From Lottia gigantea (Eukaryota; Mollusca; Gastropoda; Lottiidae): a DNA stretch of 64,000 nt. The stretch is taken from the NCBI RefSeq assembly GCF_000327385.1, contig NW_008709919.1:1163195-1227194 (forward strand). The letters are read 5' to 3'. Below, piece after piece: positions 1-9,310 of the stretch. A program made the position numbers and the translations under genes. A model generated the notes under the pieces. The model made no database searches. It saw nothing but the letters and a program-made list of their open reading frames with translations, and had not been told where the DNA came from. Each line of letters starts with the position of its first letter. The stretch's first letter is position 1.

Positions 1-1179
1 TCAATTTAATTTTGATTATTCCACTAAAGACAGTAGAGGGGGGAGTAATACATTTTTTATGATCCTTCAATAGGCTATAGCTTTAAAAAAAAAAGTCGGA
101 TTTTCCATTTACCTTTCCTTTATTTCAAACTCTTTATTACGAAGATTTTCCATACGTATTTCAATGATATCCAGTCAATTGGCACACATCGCTATTTTAA
201 ACTTAATTCAGTTTACAATATACACTATAGTCATTTCAAATAGAAATTTCATTAAAGATATAGTATAGTACACCATTTATTCGTTACAATGAACAATTTT
301 AATTCACAGCATGAAAACCATTAACAAAATACTAACAAAAAGTTAATTGATTGACAAAAAATAGCTAACAAACAAGTATTCTTTTGTAGTGTTACAAGTA
401 TTTTTTGTAGGGTTACAAGAAACAAGAATTATCTTGTAGGGTTATAAGACGTATCTGTCTTGTAGGGTTACAAGAATTGTCTTGTAGGGTGACAAGGGTT
501 CTTTTGTAAGGCTTCAAGAATTATTTTGTAGGGTTACAAGAGTTATTTTGTAGGGTTTCAAGAATTATTTTGTAGGGTTACAAGAATTATTTTGTAGGGT
601 TACAAGAGTTATTTTGTAGGGTTTCAAGATTTCTTTTGTAAGGCTTCAAGAATTATCTTGTAGGGTTACAAGTATTCTTTTGTAGGGTTTCAAGAATTAA
701 TTTTTAGAGTTACAAGAATTATATTGTAGGGTTACAAGAATTATTTAATTATTTTATAGGGTTAAAAGTATTCTGTTGTTCAATCATAATACACATGAAT
801 ATTCGGTGTACAAAGCAACTTATTTTATTTGTCAATTCTGCCTTGAAGAACACAGAATAACCTATCGGGACCGCTTTTGCAGTTGCGAGCGTATTTTCAG
901 TGATTTGGTCCACAAAAAAGGTTATCGAAAAAGGCTCGAAATATTTGATATATTTAGTGCAGTGTCACTTCATCCTTTTTCTATCTAATTACAAATATAA
1001 CAAGGGCATGTTCACAGATTCAACCAATTAAAACTTTGCTTAAATTTAATACATGTGAAGTCAACATCTTGCAGTTCTTGCTCCATATAGAAAGTTCACC
1101 TTAAAAAAAACTCATTACATTACAAAATTTTCAATTACCAACTCGAGATGAATCAGTCGTTTCATTTGATAAAGAACAG
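1..1179. other. Left flank, mostly minisatellite
   Basis: Apart from the 22-bp tandem array at about 376-772, I see no supported gene. A 70-codon plus-strand open frame at 776-988 contains a C-x2-C pair but no matching histidines and has no acceptor in phase, so I did not call it. Confidence 0.5.
376..772. repeat. 22-bp tandem repeat, about 17 copies
   Basis: Tandem units built on TTTTGTAGGGTTACAAGAAT with scattered substitutions (acaag/tcaag, gggtt/ggctt). Each unit contains TTTTGTAGG, a perfect-looking plus-strand 3' splice acceptor, although no plus-strand exon follows. Confidence 0.9.
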
Positions 1180-1308
1180 TCAATGTCTGTTAATGGTAGA
1201 TAATCTTTTGATATTGTAATGTTTCTCCCTTATATGCCTACTGACAGAATTTCTATGCATAACTTGATGACACACTGGACATGCTCTTTTTAGTTTATCA
1301 TTTTCTAC
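1180..1308 (-). CDS. Gene A terminal exon Z2: single C2H2 finger
   Basis: Opens behind a TTGTAG acceptor with GTA and runs 42 codons to TGA. One finger is complete: Cys10, Cys13, His25, His30, with 11 rather than 12 residues between Cys13 and His25. The sequence RHIREKHYNIK after it is the same inter-finger linker seen in the two-finger exons (REKHLNIRV), but the second finger is absent and the frame ends nine residues later. Either this is a true one-finger isoform or finger 2 has been lost. It is the most distal gene A exon in the window. A single finger with a short basic tail would bind DNA weakly alone. Confidence 0.72.
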   Translation of the reverse strand, partial: VENDKLKRACPVCHQVMHRNSVSRHIREKHYNIKRLSTINRH

Positions 1309-1906
1309 CTACAACGAGAATAAATTCAAAATTAAGATTGGACTTCAAAATGAACGCTTGGAATTGCAATGACATGTAGTTTGTATATCTGTGCCAATTC
1401 TGAAATTTTTTCTGATTTGTAAAATGACGAAGATAGCACAGTACTTATTACAGAAGATGTTAACCAATATATTTCTAAAACTGATTTGTAGTAACGACTT
1501 TACGAAATTTGGCTTGGCAGTTCAGACCTTAAATCTTCAATTTTGATTGAGCTTTTGCAGGAGAGATCTGGGAGATGTACTTTATTTTGCCACCCCAATA
1601 AGTCTCATTTAAATATTTCACTCAGAAACTTGGCAATTCAAAACTATTGTTGGTTAGCCATATTAAAAAAATGTCGAAAAAAATAAAGCCTCCTATAATG
1701 CAACAAAACGACGCTATACAAGTGAACGAGGATGAAGTCGATCTTATTCGTCACAAGTAAATGTTGTCTCGGAAAGAAATGTTCAGAACCTTTCATAATA
1801 AAATAACTGTACTATAACAAGAAAACAAATATTCAACTGAAAAAGCATGTTGTTTAAGATAATTCTTAATACATTTAGTCTTCAATGACGACCATGTAAC
1901 ATTGAT
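1309..1906. other. Intergenic/intronic, nothing recognised
   Basis: AT-rich sequence between two gene A terminal exons; no repeat or coding signature that I can support. Confidence 0.5.
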
Positions 1907-2080
1907 TCATTTTCTATTTCTGTTTCTCAATGATTGTCGTCGTAAAGTCCCCTTTTTACTTTCATCTTCGATTATTGCTTCTTTTTTAAAGGTAGTAATA
2001 TGATATTTCGTCTTGTAAACTGGTTGGCCAACTTGTTTGTAACCATCAAGAAGCAATTGAGAACTTATCAACACCTTTGC
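1907..2080 (-). CDS. Candidate gene A terminal exon of unknown fold (57 aa)
   Basis: A good acceptor (TTTCATTGTAG) is followed directly by 57 open codons in phase 0 and a TGA. The peptide starts AKVLISSQLLLDGYKQ, has a middle segment PVYKTKYHITTFKKEAI and ends in a strongly basic tail (KKGTLRRQSLRNRNRK). It has no Cys/His pairs and does not fit the HTH consensus of its neighbours. Support is only the acceptor, the phase, the position inside the exon series and an open length like the real exons. It could be a chance open frame or a decayed exon. Confidence 0.4.
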   Translation of the reverse strand, partial: AKVLISSQLLLDGYKQVGQPVYKTKYHITTFKKEAIIEDESKKGTLRRQSLRNRNRK

Positions 2081-2137
2081 CTACAATGAAACAATTATAA
2101 TAGATGATAAAGACTTTCCCAAAACTATTCTTAGTCA

Positions 2138-2425
2138 AGTGTGATTTACACGTACCAGAGTTTCCAGTAAGGAATTAAATAAATAGGAAAAAATGGAAAA
2201 TATCAGTTGAAGAACAAGGGGTCTACAGCCTCCTTTATGTGGGGTTTAAGTGGAGATTTTACTATTTTTAAGATGCTTTAGGAATAATGTCCTAAGAAGC
2301 AATCTTTACAACCCTGAACGCAATTTTTAGTGGTTTTATTTGGAAATAAAAAAAACACAGGGCAGAAAAATAAAGGAATTCCCATAAAAAGAGAAAGTCT
2401 GGGATTCCCGATGCACACAAAAGTG
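2138..2425. repeat. Interspersed repeat, copy 1 of 2
   Basis: About 280 bp nearly matching the segment at 5277-5560 in the same orientation, beginning GTGTGATTTACACGTACCAG in both. Both copies sit in gene A introns. On the minus strand both hold an open frame sharing the peptide ASGIPDFLFL; I attribute this to recent copying rather than coding. Confidence 0.85.
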
Positions 2426-3050
2426 AAAACAAAACTACTTTTACATTATATACTATAAGAGCTTCCCTTGGTCTCAGGGGCATTTTTGGCAAACTCCTCG
2501 GTCATTTTCTAGATACGCCTCTGATTCTTGGCTAGTTTTATCAAACAGAGAGAGATTGACCAGTCAATTCCCCACCTTGAGCGATCCAAGAAACAGCTTA
2601 CATCATTTACCAAGAGTTTCAAACGGTCGATTGTGAAACATAAGCTAGCGTTCTGCAATATAGATTGTTTTACAGAAACTGCCTGGAGTTGCCCAATGTG
2701 AGAGAAATGCATTCTTGGCTCATATTTGCAGTTTTCAGAAAAGTCACATCTCCATCTTGAATGATCTAAGATAACTATTGGACTAATATCATGGCTACCT
2801 TAATAATAACTTGGTTGCTTTTGGACCTTGGTTAAGGAATTGTCGTTGGTTAGCCAGAAATGATTTATTGCAATACAAATTAAAGTTCAATTGAAAATTC
2901 TTAAAACAAAATTTGTATTGTGTTCTATAGAGATTATATTTTTTAGTCGTGGCACCTGGTAAGTCAAACTGATAAATATATACACTTGTTGACTTTGAAA
3001 CTTTAAATTTTATGTCCATTCTCAGAAGTAGTATCCTTTTAATATAACGA
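2426..3050. other. Spacer, nothing recognised
   Basis: Short open frames on the minus strand only. No splice-supported exon or repeat found. Confidence 0.5.
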
Positions 3051-3242
3051 TCACTGTAAGCTTTGGTCCACAGTCTTGGAATGAGCTAATATATGCCGTT
3101 TTAAAGAAGTCTTTCTTGTGAAAGATGCATTACATATTGGACAAGACACTTTAAGTTGAAGATGCTTTTCCTTATAATGTTGTCCAAGACCATGTTTATG
3201 AGCATATCTAACACCACACTGATCACATGCATAGGGCCTCAC
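3051..3242 (-). CDS. Gene A terminal exon Z1: two C2H2 fingers
   Basis: Acceptor TTTTGTAG, first codon GTG (Val, not a start), 63 codons and stop. Finger 1 is Cys6/Cys9/His22/His27 and finger 2 is Cys34/Cys37/His50/His54, joined by the linker LQLKVS. The finger 2 core ASFTRKTSLKRH is close to gene B exon Z10 (ASYSRNRSLKRH), although Z10 ends in Cys rather than His. So gene A, otherwise an HTH-exon gene, also carries the finger type that dominates gene B. This is direct evidence that the two exon series have a common origin or have exchanged exons. Confidence 0.88.
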   Translation of the reverse strand: MRPYACDQCGVRYAHKHGLGQHYKEKHLQLKVSCPICNASFTRKTSLKRHILAHSKTVDQSLQ

Positions 3243-4609
3243 CTACAAAATTAAACAGAATCAATGGTAAATGATAACGATTTTTCCCATGCATAGTTTG
3301 AGAAATTTATTACATAGGCTAGTATAAAGCAAAGTTTAAACTGATCGAAAATAGTTGGAAATCGGACCGTTTTCAATAAAGCGAACGCAGAAGTTAAAAT
3401 ATTAATAAAATCCAATGATGTTATATCCATTAAACTAAATAATTATTAAAAAAATGAAATGAAATGGAGTTTTACGTCCTACTTTTCTGCACCATGTGGG
3501 CTAATGAAGACGGGCAACGCCATGCAGGGTACAATGAGGGAAATTTTGCCAGGACAGCGGCATTATCCTGCTCTTTAAATAATTATTAAAACACACTTCT
3601 AAGCATGTTTCAAAATTACTGACTTTAATGCATTTTTGTTTAATAGATTTATTGGATTACATAAGGAATCTGTTGTATAGTTATGAAAGACCTCTGATGA
3701 ACAAAAGACTCATTAAACATCGAGGCCGCAGATGATCAGTGAGATACACGCTTACTCTGAAAGACTTAGAGATAAGAACCAATTTTTTTTAACCTAGTTT
3801 CCCCCGTGACCCTTTTCTGTGGATTCAACACACAAAGTAAAGAATACAAATTGTTGAAGCTTGTACGTTTAATAAAAAAAAATATACTTCACAAATCTAC
3901 TTTCGAGATTGAGTGCTTTTGACAAAGTAAATAACATGCTCAACACAAACTATTTATAAAAACAAAATAAACTGATCTTGTTTATGCTTAGAATAGTACA
4001 CAGATAAATAGACAAATACCTATTTAAATACAAAATAAACTGATCTTGTTTATGTTTGGAATAATACTCAGATAAATAGACAAATACCTATTTAAATACA
4101 AAATAAACTGATCTTGTTTATGTTTAGAATAATACTCAGATAAATAGACAAATACCTATTTAAATACAAAATAAACTGATCTTGTTTATGTTTAGAATAA
4201 TACTCAGATAAATAGACAAATACCTATTTAAAAACAAAATAAACTGATCTTGTTTATGTTTGGAATAATACTCAGATAAATAGACAAATACCTATTTAAA
4301 TACAAAATAAACTGATCTTGTTTATGTTTGGAATAATACTCAGATAAATAGACAAATACCTATTTAAATACAAAATAAACTGATCTTGTTTATGTTTAGA
4401 ATAATACTCAGATAAATAGACAAATACCTGTTTATTAAAAACAAAATAAACACCTCATGTACAGGTTTAGAATAGTACCAATAACAAATCAATTCGTCCC
4501 ACTAAATTACTACATTTACCTCAATTCAAAGCAATAAACAGCTAAAATTTATATTTTAAATTGTTCATGAACACATAAATTTGCTGGAATATACCATGGT
4601 TAAAATCAT
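3243..4609. other. Spacer with 68-bp array and a short element-like block
   Basis: Besides the array at 3950-4460, the block at about 3464-3582 is less AT-rich than its surroundings and contains GGGCTAATGAAGACGGGCAA. It looks like a fragment of a dispersed element, but I cannot name it and see no second copy here. Confidence 0.45.
3950..4460. repeat. 68-bp tandem repeat, about 7 copies
   Basis: ACTGATCTTGTTTATG recurs at 3971, 4039, 4107, 4175, 4243, 4311 and 4379, exactly 68 bp apart. Copies differ by only a few bases; the last one degenerates after about 4437. The regular spacing suggests recent expansion. Confidence 0.95.
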
Positions 4610-4820
4610 TCAATGATATTGTAACCATTTGTCCTTATTTTTCAATATTTTACACACAGCTGGTGCTTGTAATTTTATATCATATTTTTTACCAAAGTTC
4701 ACAAATATTTCTTAGACTGGCTTGAGGATTTGCATCCTTATACAAACAAATATCTCTTTTAACCTCAGTTGATATAAATGACCTTGAACTCTGACCAAAC
4801 ATGCTTAACCAAATCGAGGC
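4610..4820 (-). pseudogene. Gene A HTH exon with a frameshift
   Basis: Behind a TTTTGTAG acceptor the frame reads ASIWLSMFGQ, then SFISTEVKRDICLYKDANPQ, matching the first half of the HTH exons. It then hits TAA/TGA near ELW. One base over, the frame continues KKYDIKLQAPAVCKILKNKD, then KWL and a TGA at 4610. The total of 211 nt is one over a multiple of three. Aligned to exon H4 (9035-9310), the region between IC and the KKY/KRY segment has lost two bases or gained one. The splice acceptor is still good, so a truncated isoform without the recognition helix could be made; the simplest reading is a recently dead exon. Confidence 0.8.
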
Positions 4821-5652
4821 CTACAAAAGTAAAAAATAATAAATTAACTTAAAAAATAAAAATTTAAATGCTTACAAGCAAGGTAATTACGTAAATCAAA
4901 ATCACGTCCTAAGTATGACAATGGCAAAAATCGAGAGTAAAAGTTGTATAGTAATGGACTCCTGCAAAGAGAAGTACCATTAAGGGTTCCGAAAGAAGTA
5001 ATCATGGTCTGCTTCACACGACATAGGTTTTATGATTAAGCTCTCTGATATATCTCAAAGTGAAGACACAAGAACAAACACTACTGGTTAAACATCAGAC
5101 TGAAATATATCAGTTGTCTGAAGATAATACAGCATAAAAACTCTAATACAAGTAGCAACAGCATTTAGCTTTCTATTTAATATTTCAATTCTCTGTACAA
5201 ACTCTTAAGCTTTTAGGAAGAACATTTCTTTCAACCAAATCATAACTTTGTGTTCAAAACCGACATGCAAATGAAAAGTGTGATTTACACGTACCAGAGT
5301 TTCCAGTAAGGAATTAAAAAAAATAGGAAAAAATGAAAAATATCAGTTGAAGAACAAGGGGTCTACAGCCTCCTTTATGTGGGGTTTAACTGGAGTTTTA
5401 CTATTTTTAAGATGCTTTAGGAATAATGTCCTTAGAAGCAATCTTTACATCCCTTAAACTAAATTTTAGTAATTTTATTTTGAAATAAAAATACCCCTGG
5501 CCAGAAAAATAGAGGAATTCATCTAGAAAGAGAAAATCTGGTATCCCTGATGCATTCATAATACAGAAGATAGCACAGCTTAAAAACATTAATATAAATG
5601 GCAATAGCATTTTAGATCATTTTCCTAAGTAGTGAGAATCATCCATTGCACA
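4821..5652. other. Spacer holding repeat copy 2
   Basis: Contains the repeat at 5277-5560; the rest shows nothing recognisable. Confidence 0.5.
5277..5560. repeat. Interspersed repeat, copy 2 of 2
   Basis: Direct-orientation partner of 2138-2425, with a few substitutions and small indels. I see no clear terminal inverted repeats, so the class is uncertain. Confidence 0.85.
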
Positions 5653-5868
5653 CTATGCAAGCCATTTTTCTTTGTCTTTTAATATTCTATGTATAGTAGA
5701 TTTGCCCAGGGTCAGACCACTAGATTTAGAGAATATCAGTGCTATTTCATCTAAAGTCCTGGATTTATTTTCTTCATGCAGTCTACATATTTCTTTTTTC
5801 TGTTCTATGGTTGTTTTGGAACGAGATATAGAGGAAGTATACCACTGAACAAGTTGCTCCGCAGAACA
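5653..5868 (-). CDS. Gene A terminal exon H7: CENP-B/Abp1-like HTH
   Basis: Acceptor TTTTCTAG, then 71 codons from TGT to TAG. It has no start codon, so it is readable only as a spliced exon. HTH region at residues 16-70: basic SRSKTTIEQKKEIC, then RTLDEIALIF, the turn SSGLTLGKS, and the final helix TIHRILKDKEKWL. It is closest to H6 (shared RTLDEIA and KEKWL); the two are neighbours and probably a local duplication. The eight residues before the domain (CSAEQLVQ) differ from H6, so the exons are not redundant. Confidence 0.82.
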   Translation of the reverse strand, partial: CSAEQLVQWYTSSISRSKTTIEQKKEICRLHEENKSRTLDEIALIFSKSSGLTLGKSTIHRILKDKEKWLA

Positions 5869-6562
5869 CTAGAAAATATAAAATAAAATTGACTTTAAGC
5901 TACATTTAGGGAAATATTATTATCAGAAATAAATATATTTATTAAAACGCCAACCCATTTTTAACAAAAAATATGCAGTTATAAGTAGTTGAAGATGATA
6001 TACACCTCAATTCAAAATCCTTTTTAGTAACTGACCAAAGCGTTAAGAAAATGCTTAAATAACAAGTAAAGCTTTTGTGAATACTCAATAGGGCTCCCTG
6101 TTCTTCAAACGTAGGAGGTAGTTCACAAACACAAACCGGTTTTCTTTAAAGAGGTTATTACTGATGTTCAAATGAGATTTAAAACTATTGTTACTTAAGT
6201 TTGGTCCACATAGTTTTAAACACCCAAATAACAAACTTTTTCCAGAAGAGATGTATCAGTCAAATACGTAAGATCAATTAACAGTGGGTAAGTTGAACAT
6301 TGACACAAACAACATTTCAAAATGCAACAGCCCTACATCGAAAGCAGCAGACTAGAAAATATTCAAAATGGGAAATAATTTAATAGATTATTTATTTCTA
6401 GTTGAAAAATGCATAGCATTTAAGGAAAGCAATATATAATTCAGCACTGATTTGCCATATAAACAGCTATAATAAGTTTTTAAACACATATATTTTGCTC
6501 AAATATTTCCAGATATCCATCATTTACACAATTGCCAAATTCCTTTTTCCAGGTTAGCTAGA
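5869..6562. other. Spacer, nothing recognised
   Basis: AT-rich, no exon or repeat that I can support. Confidence 0.5.
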
Positions 6563-6778
6563 TCATAGCCATTTTTCTTTAAACTTGAGAATTCCATGAA
6601 CAGTAGAAATAGCAATTTGTATTCCAGTCTTTTCATGAAAAATACTAGCAATTTCATCTAAGGTTCTTGATGGTTTATCCTGATGAAGTAAACAAATTTC
6701 TCTCTTCTGTTCTGAAGTTATGGTAGCTCTCCTTCGAGACATTGAGAAGAGTAGTTGAATTTGTTCCACTGGCATTTT
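6563..6778 (-). CDS. Gene A terminal exon H6: CENP-B/Abp1-like HTH
   Basis: I place the exon start after TTTCTACAG, giving AAA ATG CCA and 71 codons; the open frame continues upstream into the intron, which is not evidence of coding there. Domain at residues 17-71: RATITSEQKREICLLH, then TLDEIASIF, then STVHGILKFKEKWL and an immediate stop. This exon gives the clearest match to the fission yeast Abp1/CENP-B N-terminal HTH, which has the order RRAIT...EKR...F..KFG..IS..SV..IL. Role inferred: sequence-specific DNA binding. Confidence 0.85.
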   Translation of the reverse strand, partial: KMPVEQIQLLFSMSRRRATITSEQKREICLLHQDKPSRTLDEIASIFHEKTGIQIAISTVHGILKFKEKWL

Positions 6779-6879
6779 CTGTAGAAAAGAGAAAAAAATT
6801 GAGATCTTTAAATCCACCTTATTATTTTTAACATATATTGGTTGGATGAAAAGAAACTGTCATAGAGTTTAGTGCATAT

Positions 6880-7110
6880 CTTATAGGCATTGTAAACAGG
6901 TTTCTTTATGTGTATTGGGGACACTGATAGCATCACTTTGCACCACTCCAATTTTCAATCAGACATCTATGCTCCTGCAATTGACTTAAAGTAAGTCTAT
7001 GATGACATCACTAACAGCAAAGGGCGTTATATAAAGCAGATTTTATGATTAGTAACATCATCGAACACTTTATAGTGGAATTGCAGGAACTGCAGACATG
7101 AGACTCTGTC
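6880..7110. mobile_element. MITE-like element, family 1, truncated copy
   Basis: Left part carries TTTATGTGTATTGGGGACAC followed by TGATAGCATCACTTTGCACC. The inner inverted portion (TTATGATTAGTAACATCATC) is present, but the right terminal repeat is missing. Confidence 0.65.
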
Positions 7111-7522
7111 ATATATAGCAAAGACATACACAGAAATATAAAATGAAATTCCTAGTTTAACTATTAAGATATATGCAGGACCTAAATCAACCTCTGAATG
7201 TGGCAAACCTGTCCCTTTTAACGTCATTCAAATCAAAAATTTATGCCAGGATTGAACATCAGACAACCTCGAGTTGGTAAGTCAGTTGTGACCATATATA
7301 AAGCAAAATCAACAGAATATCACCAATTGTTATTTTACGTGGTTGTATGAATAAAAACACGTTTTTAAGATAAATTTATTCGATTTTTTCAAAATCATTG
7401 TGATTATGTTGTTATCAAACTACATTCAGCACTAAAAATAAAAACTTTCAAGTTGGCCCCACCCATATACATAGCATAAGATTTGACAAAAAAAAATTGA
7501 CAGTTTTTAAAGCAATAAAACA

Positions 7523-7764
7523 TTAAAGGGATTGTAAAGAGGTTTTTTTAAATTTGTTATGTGTATAAGGGACACTGATAGCATCAATTTTCACCATTTC
7601 AATTTCAAATTATGCTTTATCACATAAGGTCCTTTGCGATTAGTGACATCATAAAATGCTTAGTTTTAGTGGCATCTTGAAAATTAGAATGGTGCAAATT
7701 GATGCTATCAGTGTACCCAATACACATTAAAATCTAGAAAACCCTTTACAATCTCTTGGAATTA
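7523..7764. mobile_element. MITE-like element, family 1, full copy
   Basis: About 240 bp with long imperfect inverted ends. TTAAAGGGATTGTAAAGAGG and ACACTGATAGCATCAATTTT on the left mirror AAATTGATGCTATCAGTGTA and CTTTACAATCTC on the right. No open frame. The compact size and foldback shape fit a non-autonomous DNA transposon; the superfamily is not determined. Confidence 0.8.
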
Positions 7765-7929
7765 ACCTAATCACCTAATTATGACTCCTTTGAGGTTTAG
7801 ACTATTGTCACTTCAAAGGAAATATCAACATTTTCATGGGCAGTTATCATGTAATTGGTAATAACCAAGGTGAAAATGGTATTAAATGGTAAGTGGAATC
7901 AGCCTCATTTTAAAATTAATATGATGACT

Positions 7930-8095
7930 TCGCCATATAAAAAAAAATATATAATGACAAGAGTCAAATTCTTAGTTTGCGGTATATTTGAAGCAATAAT
8001 GCAATTTTCGTGCAGCTCTAGTACTTCGGAAGACTATTTTCATATATTCAAGACCCAAATCAACTCCCAAAAATTGTGCACCATGGCCTTAAATT
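7930..8095 (-). mobile_element. MITE-like element, family 2, partial reverse copy
   Basis: Reverse complement of the family 2 core: CATATATTCAAGACCCAAAT and CTCTAGTACTTCGGAAGACT match the copy at 36690-36985. Ends at about 8095 with GCCTTAAATT; the other end is unclear. Confidence 0.6.
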
Positions 8096-8105
8096 GAACA
8101 TCACA

Positions 8106-8342
8106 TTAAGAATCATCTTTTAACCATCTTTCCCTATCTTTAAGTATATAATACAGTGTATTCCCTTTTATTCTTTTGCCAAATATCTGACAATACAAAT
8201 GACTCAGTTCTTCTGGTGTAGAATTGGGATATTGAAGAGAGAGACGACACAATTCACGTTTTTCAGCTTTAGAAATTAGCATACGACTTCTAGTATTCCC
8301 CAGTAACTTGGACCACATCTCTTCTCTACCTGAGCCAGTTAT
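8106..8342 (-). CDS. Gene A terminal exon H5: CENP-B/Abp1-like HTH
   Basis: Acceptor ATTTCCTAG, then ATA ACT GGC and 78 codons. Domain at residues 20-74: RMLISKAEKRELCRLSLQYP, then STPEELSHLY, IFGKRIKGNTLYYIL and the terminal KDRERWL, followed by an acidic tail KDDS. It diverges most from the others between helices 1 and 2 (CRLSLQYPNSTPEEL), so its DNA target may differ. The spliced junction would add the non-Val first residue Ile. Confidence 0.85.
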   Translation of the reverse strand: MTGSGREEMWSKLLGNTRSRMLISKAEKRELCRLSLQYPNSTPEELSHLYCQIFGKRIKGNTLYYILKDRERWLKDDS

Positions 8343-9034
8343 CTAGGAAATGGCAAAAAGACAGAATTAGTGACAAAGAATGGAAGAACTAATATACTAT
8401 CCCTGCGATCAGTTAAAAAAAACGTTTTTGTTGTTTTCTAATGAATAAGTCTATGTAGTTAAGAGGCAGTGGCTAATGCTTTCTTTTTCGCAAACTGTTT
8501 TAAGAAACCAGACAATTGAAAGAAGAGCAGGTTTTTAATTCTTCTACCACAGTCTGATAAAATGATAGATGGGTTAACCTTTTAATGATGATTTTATGAA
8601 GTCTGGATATACAACTTTTGAATATTTTGTTATAAAGTCATGGAGTAAGCTATTAAACTATTAGATTAAGCAACAGTTAGCAAATATATTCATACGTTTT
8701 TGTTTTAAATATTGATTATAGCAAAAAATCACGAAAAAAAACAATTAAATGCTGCTATTGATTACAATATGTCAATAAAAATTAAGAGTCTTGTTTGGGA
8801 GAAAATTCAAACATTAATAATTTTTGCTATCACCATCAGTTTTTTTCACATTTCTCTCAACAATTTTTCTTAAAAATTTGCAAAGACCATTGTTTTATGA
8901 TGCATTGTTCAACAAAATGCAGTGTATGGACTATTATAGTACTCAAAATTTATTTCATTGTGCACCCCTTCTTTAAGGAGCCCATTTTTATGTAAAAAAA
9001 AACTGCACATTTTATTCGAAAATATACGGTAATT
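8343..9034. other. Spacer, nothing recognised
   Basis: AT-rich, no repeat or exon signature seen. Confidence 0.5.
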
Positions 9035-9310
9035 TTATATTGAAATTACAGAAATATCGTCATCGTCTTTAAGCCATTTCTCTTTAGTTTTAATGATATA
9101 ATAAACAGTAGCAGTTCGAAGCACTTTTCCATATCTCTTAGCAAATTCTTTACAAATGTCATCAATATTATAATCTGGATTAACTTTGTGTATTAAACAT
9201 AACTCTCTTTTTTCTCCCCGAGATATAAACATACGACTTCTTGGTGCAACATAATTCTGGTTCCATTCATTGACTTCATTCGTATCGACATCACCATAGC
9301 TCCTAGAAAC
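9035..9310 (-). CDS. Gene A terminal exon H4: CENP-B/Abp1-like HTH
   Basis: Acceptor TTGTTTGATAG, first codon GTT, 91 codons. A longer acidic and polar lead-in (VSRSYGDVDTNEVNEWNQNY) precedes the domain at residues 26-80: RMFISRGEKRELCLIH, DICKEFAKRYG, VYYIIKTKEKWL. The C-terminal tail is acidic (KDDDDISVISI). The 26 residues before Met27 are open and in phase from the acceptor, which is why I start here rather than at an internal ATG. Confidence 0.87.
   Translation of the reverse strand, partial: VSRSYGDVDTNEVNEWNQNYVAPRSRMFISRGEKRELCLIHKVNPDYNIDDICKEFAKRYGKVLRTATVYYIIKTKEKWLKDDDDISVISI

Larger units (their letters stand above)
6779..8105. other. Spacer filled by inverted-repeat elements
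   Basis: Holds two members of the 'ACTGATAGCATCA' family (about 6880-7110 and 7523-7764) and a reverse-oriented member of the 'TTAAAGGGACA' family (about 7930-8095). Confidence 0.6.

Noticed and set aside
776-988. 70-codon frame with C-x2-C
   Set aside because: Lacks spaced histidines and an in-phase acceptor, and lies on the strand opposite to gene A.
2292-5610. Two minus-strand frames sharing ASGIPDFLFL
   Set aside because: They sit in a duplicated non-coding repeat; the shared peptide is explained by nucleotide identity of the copies.
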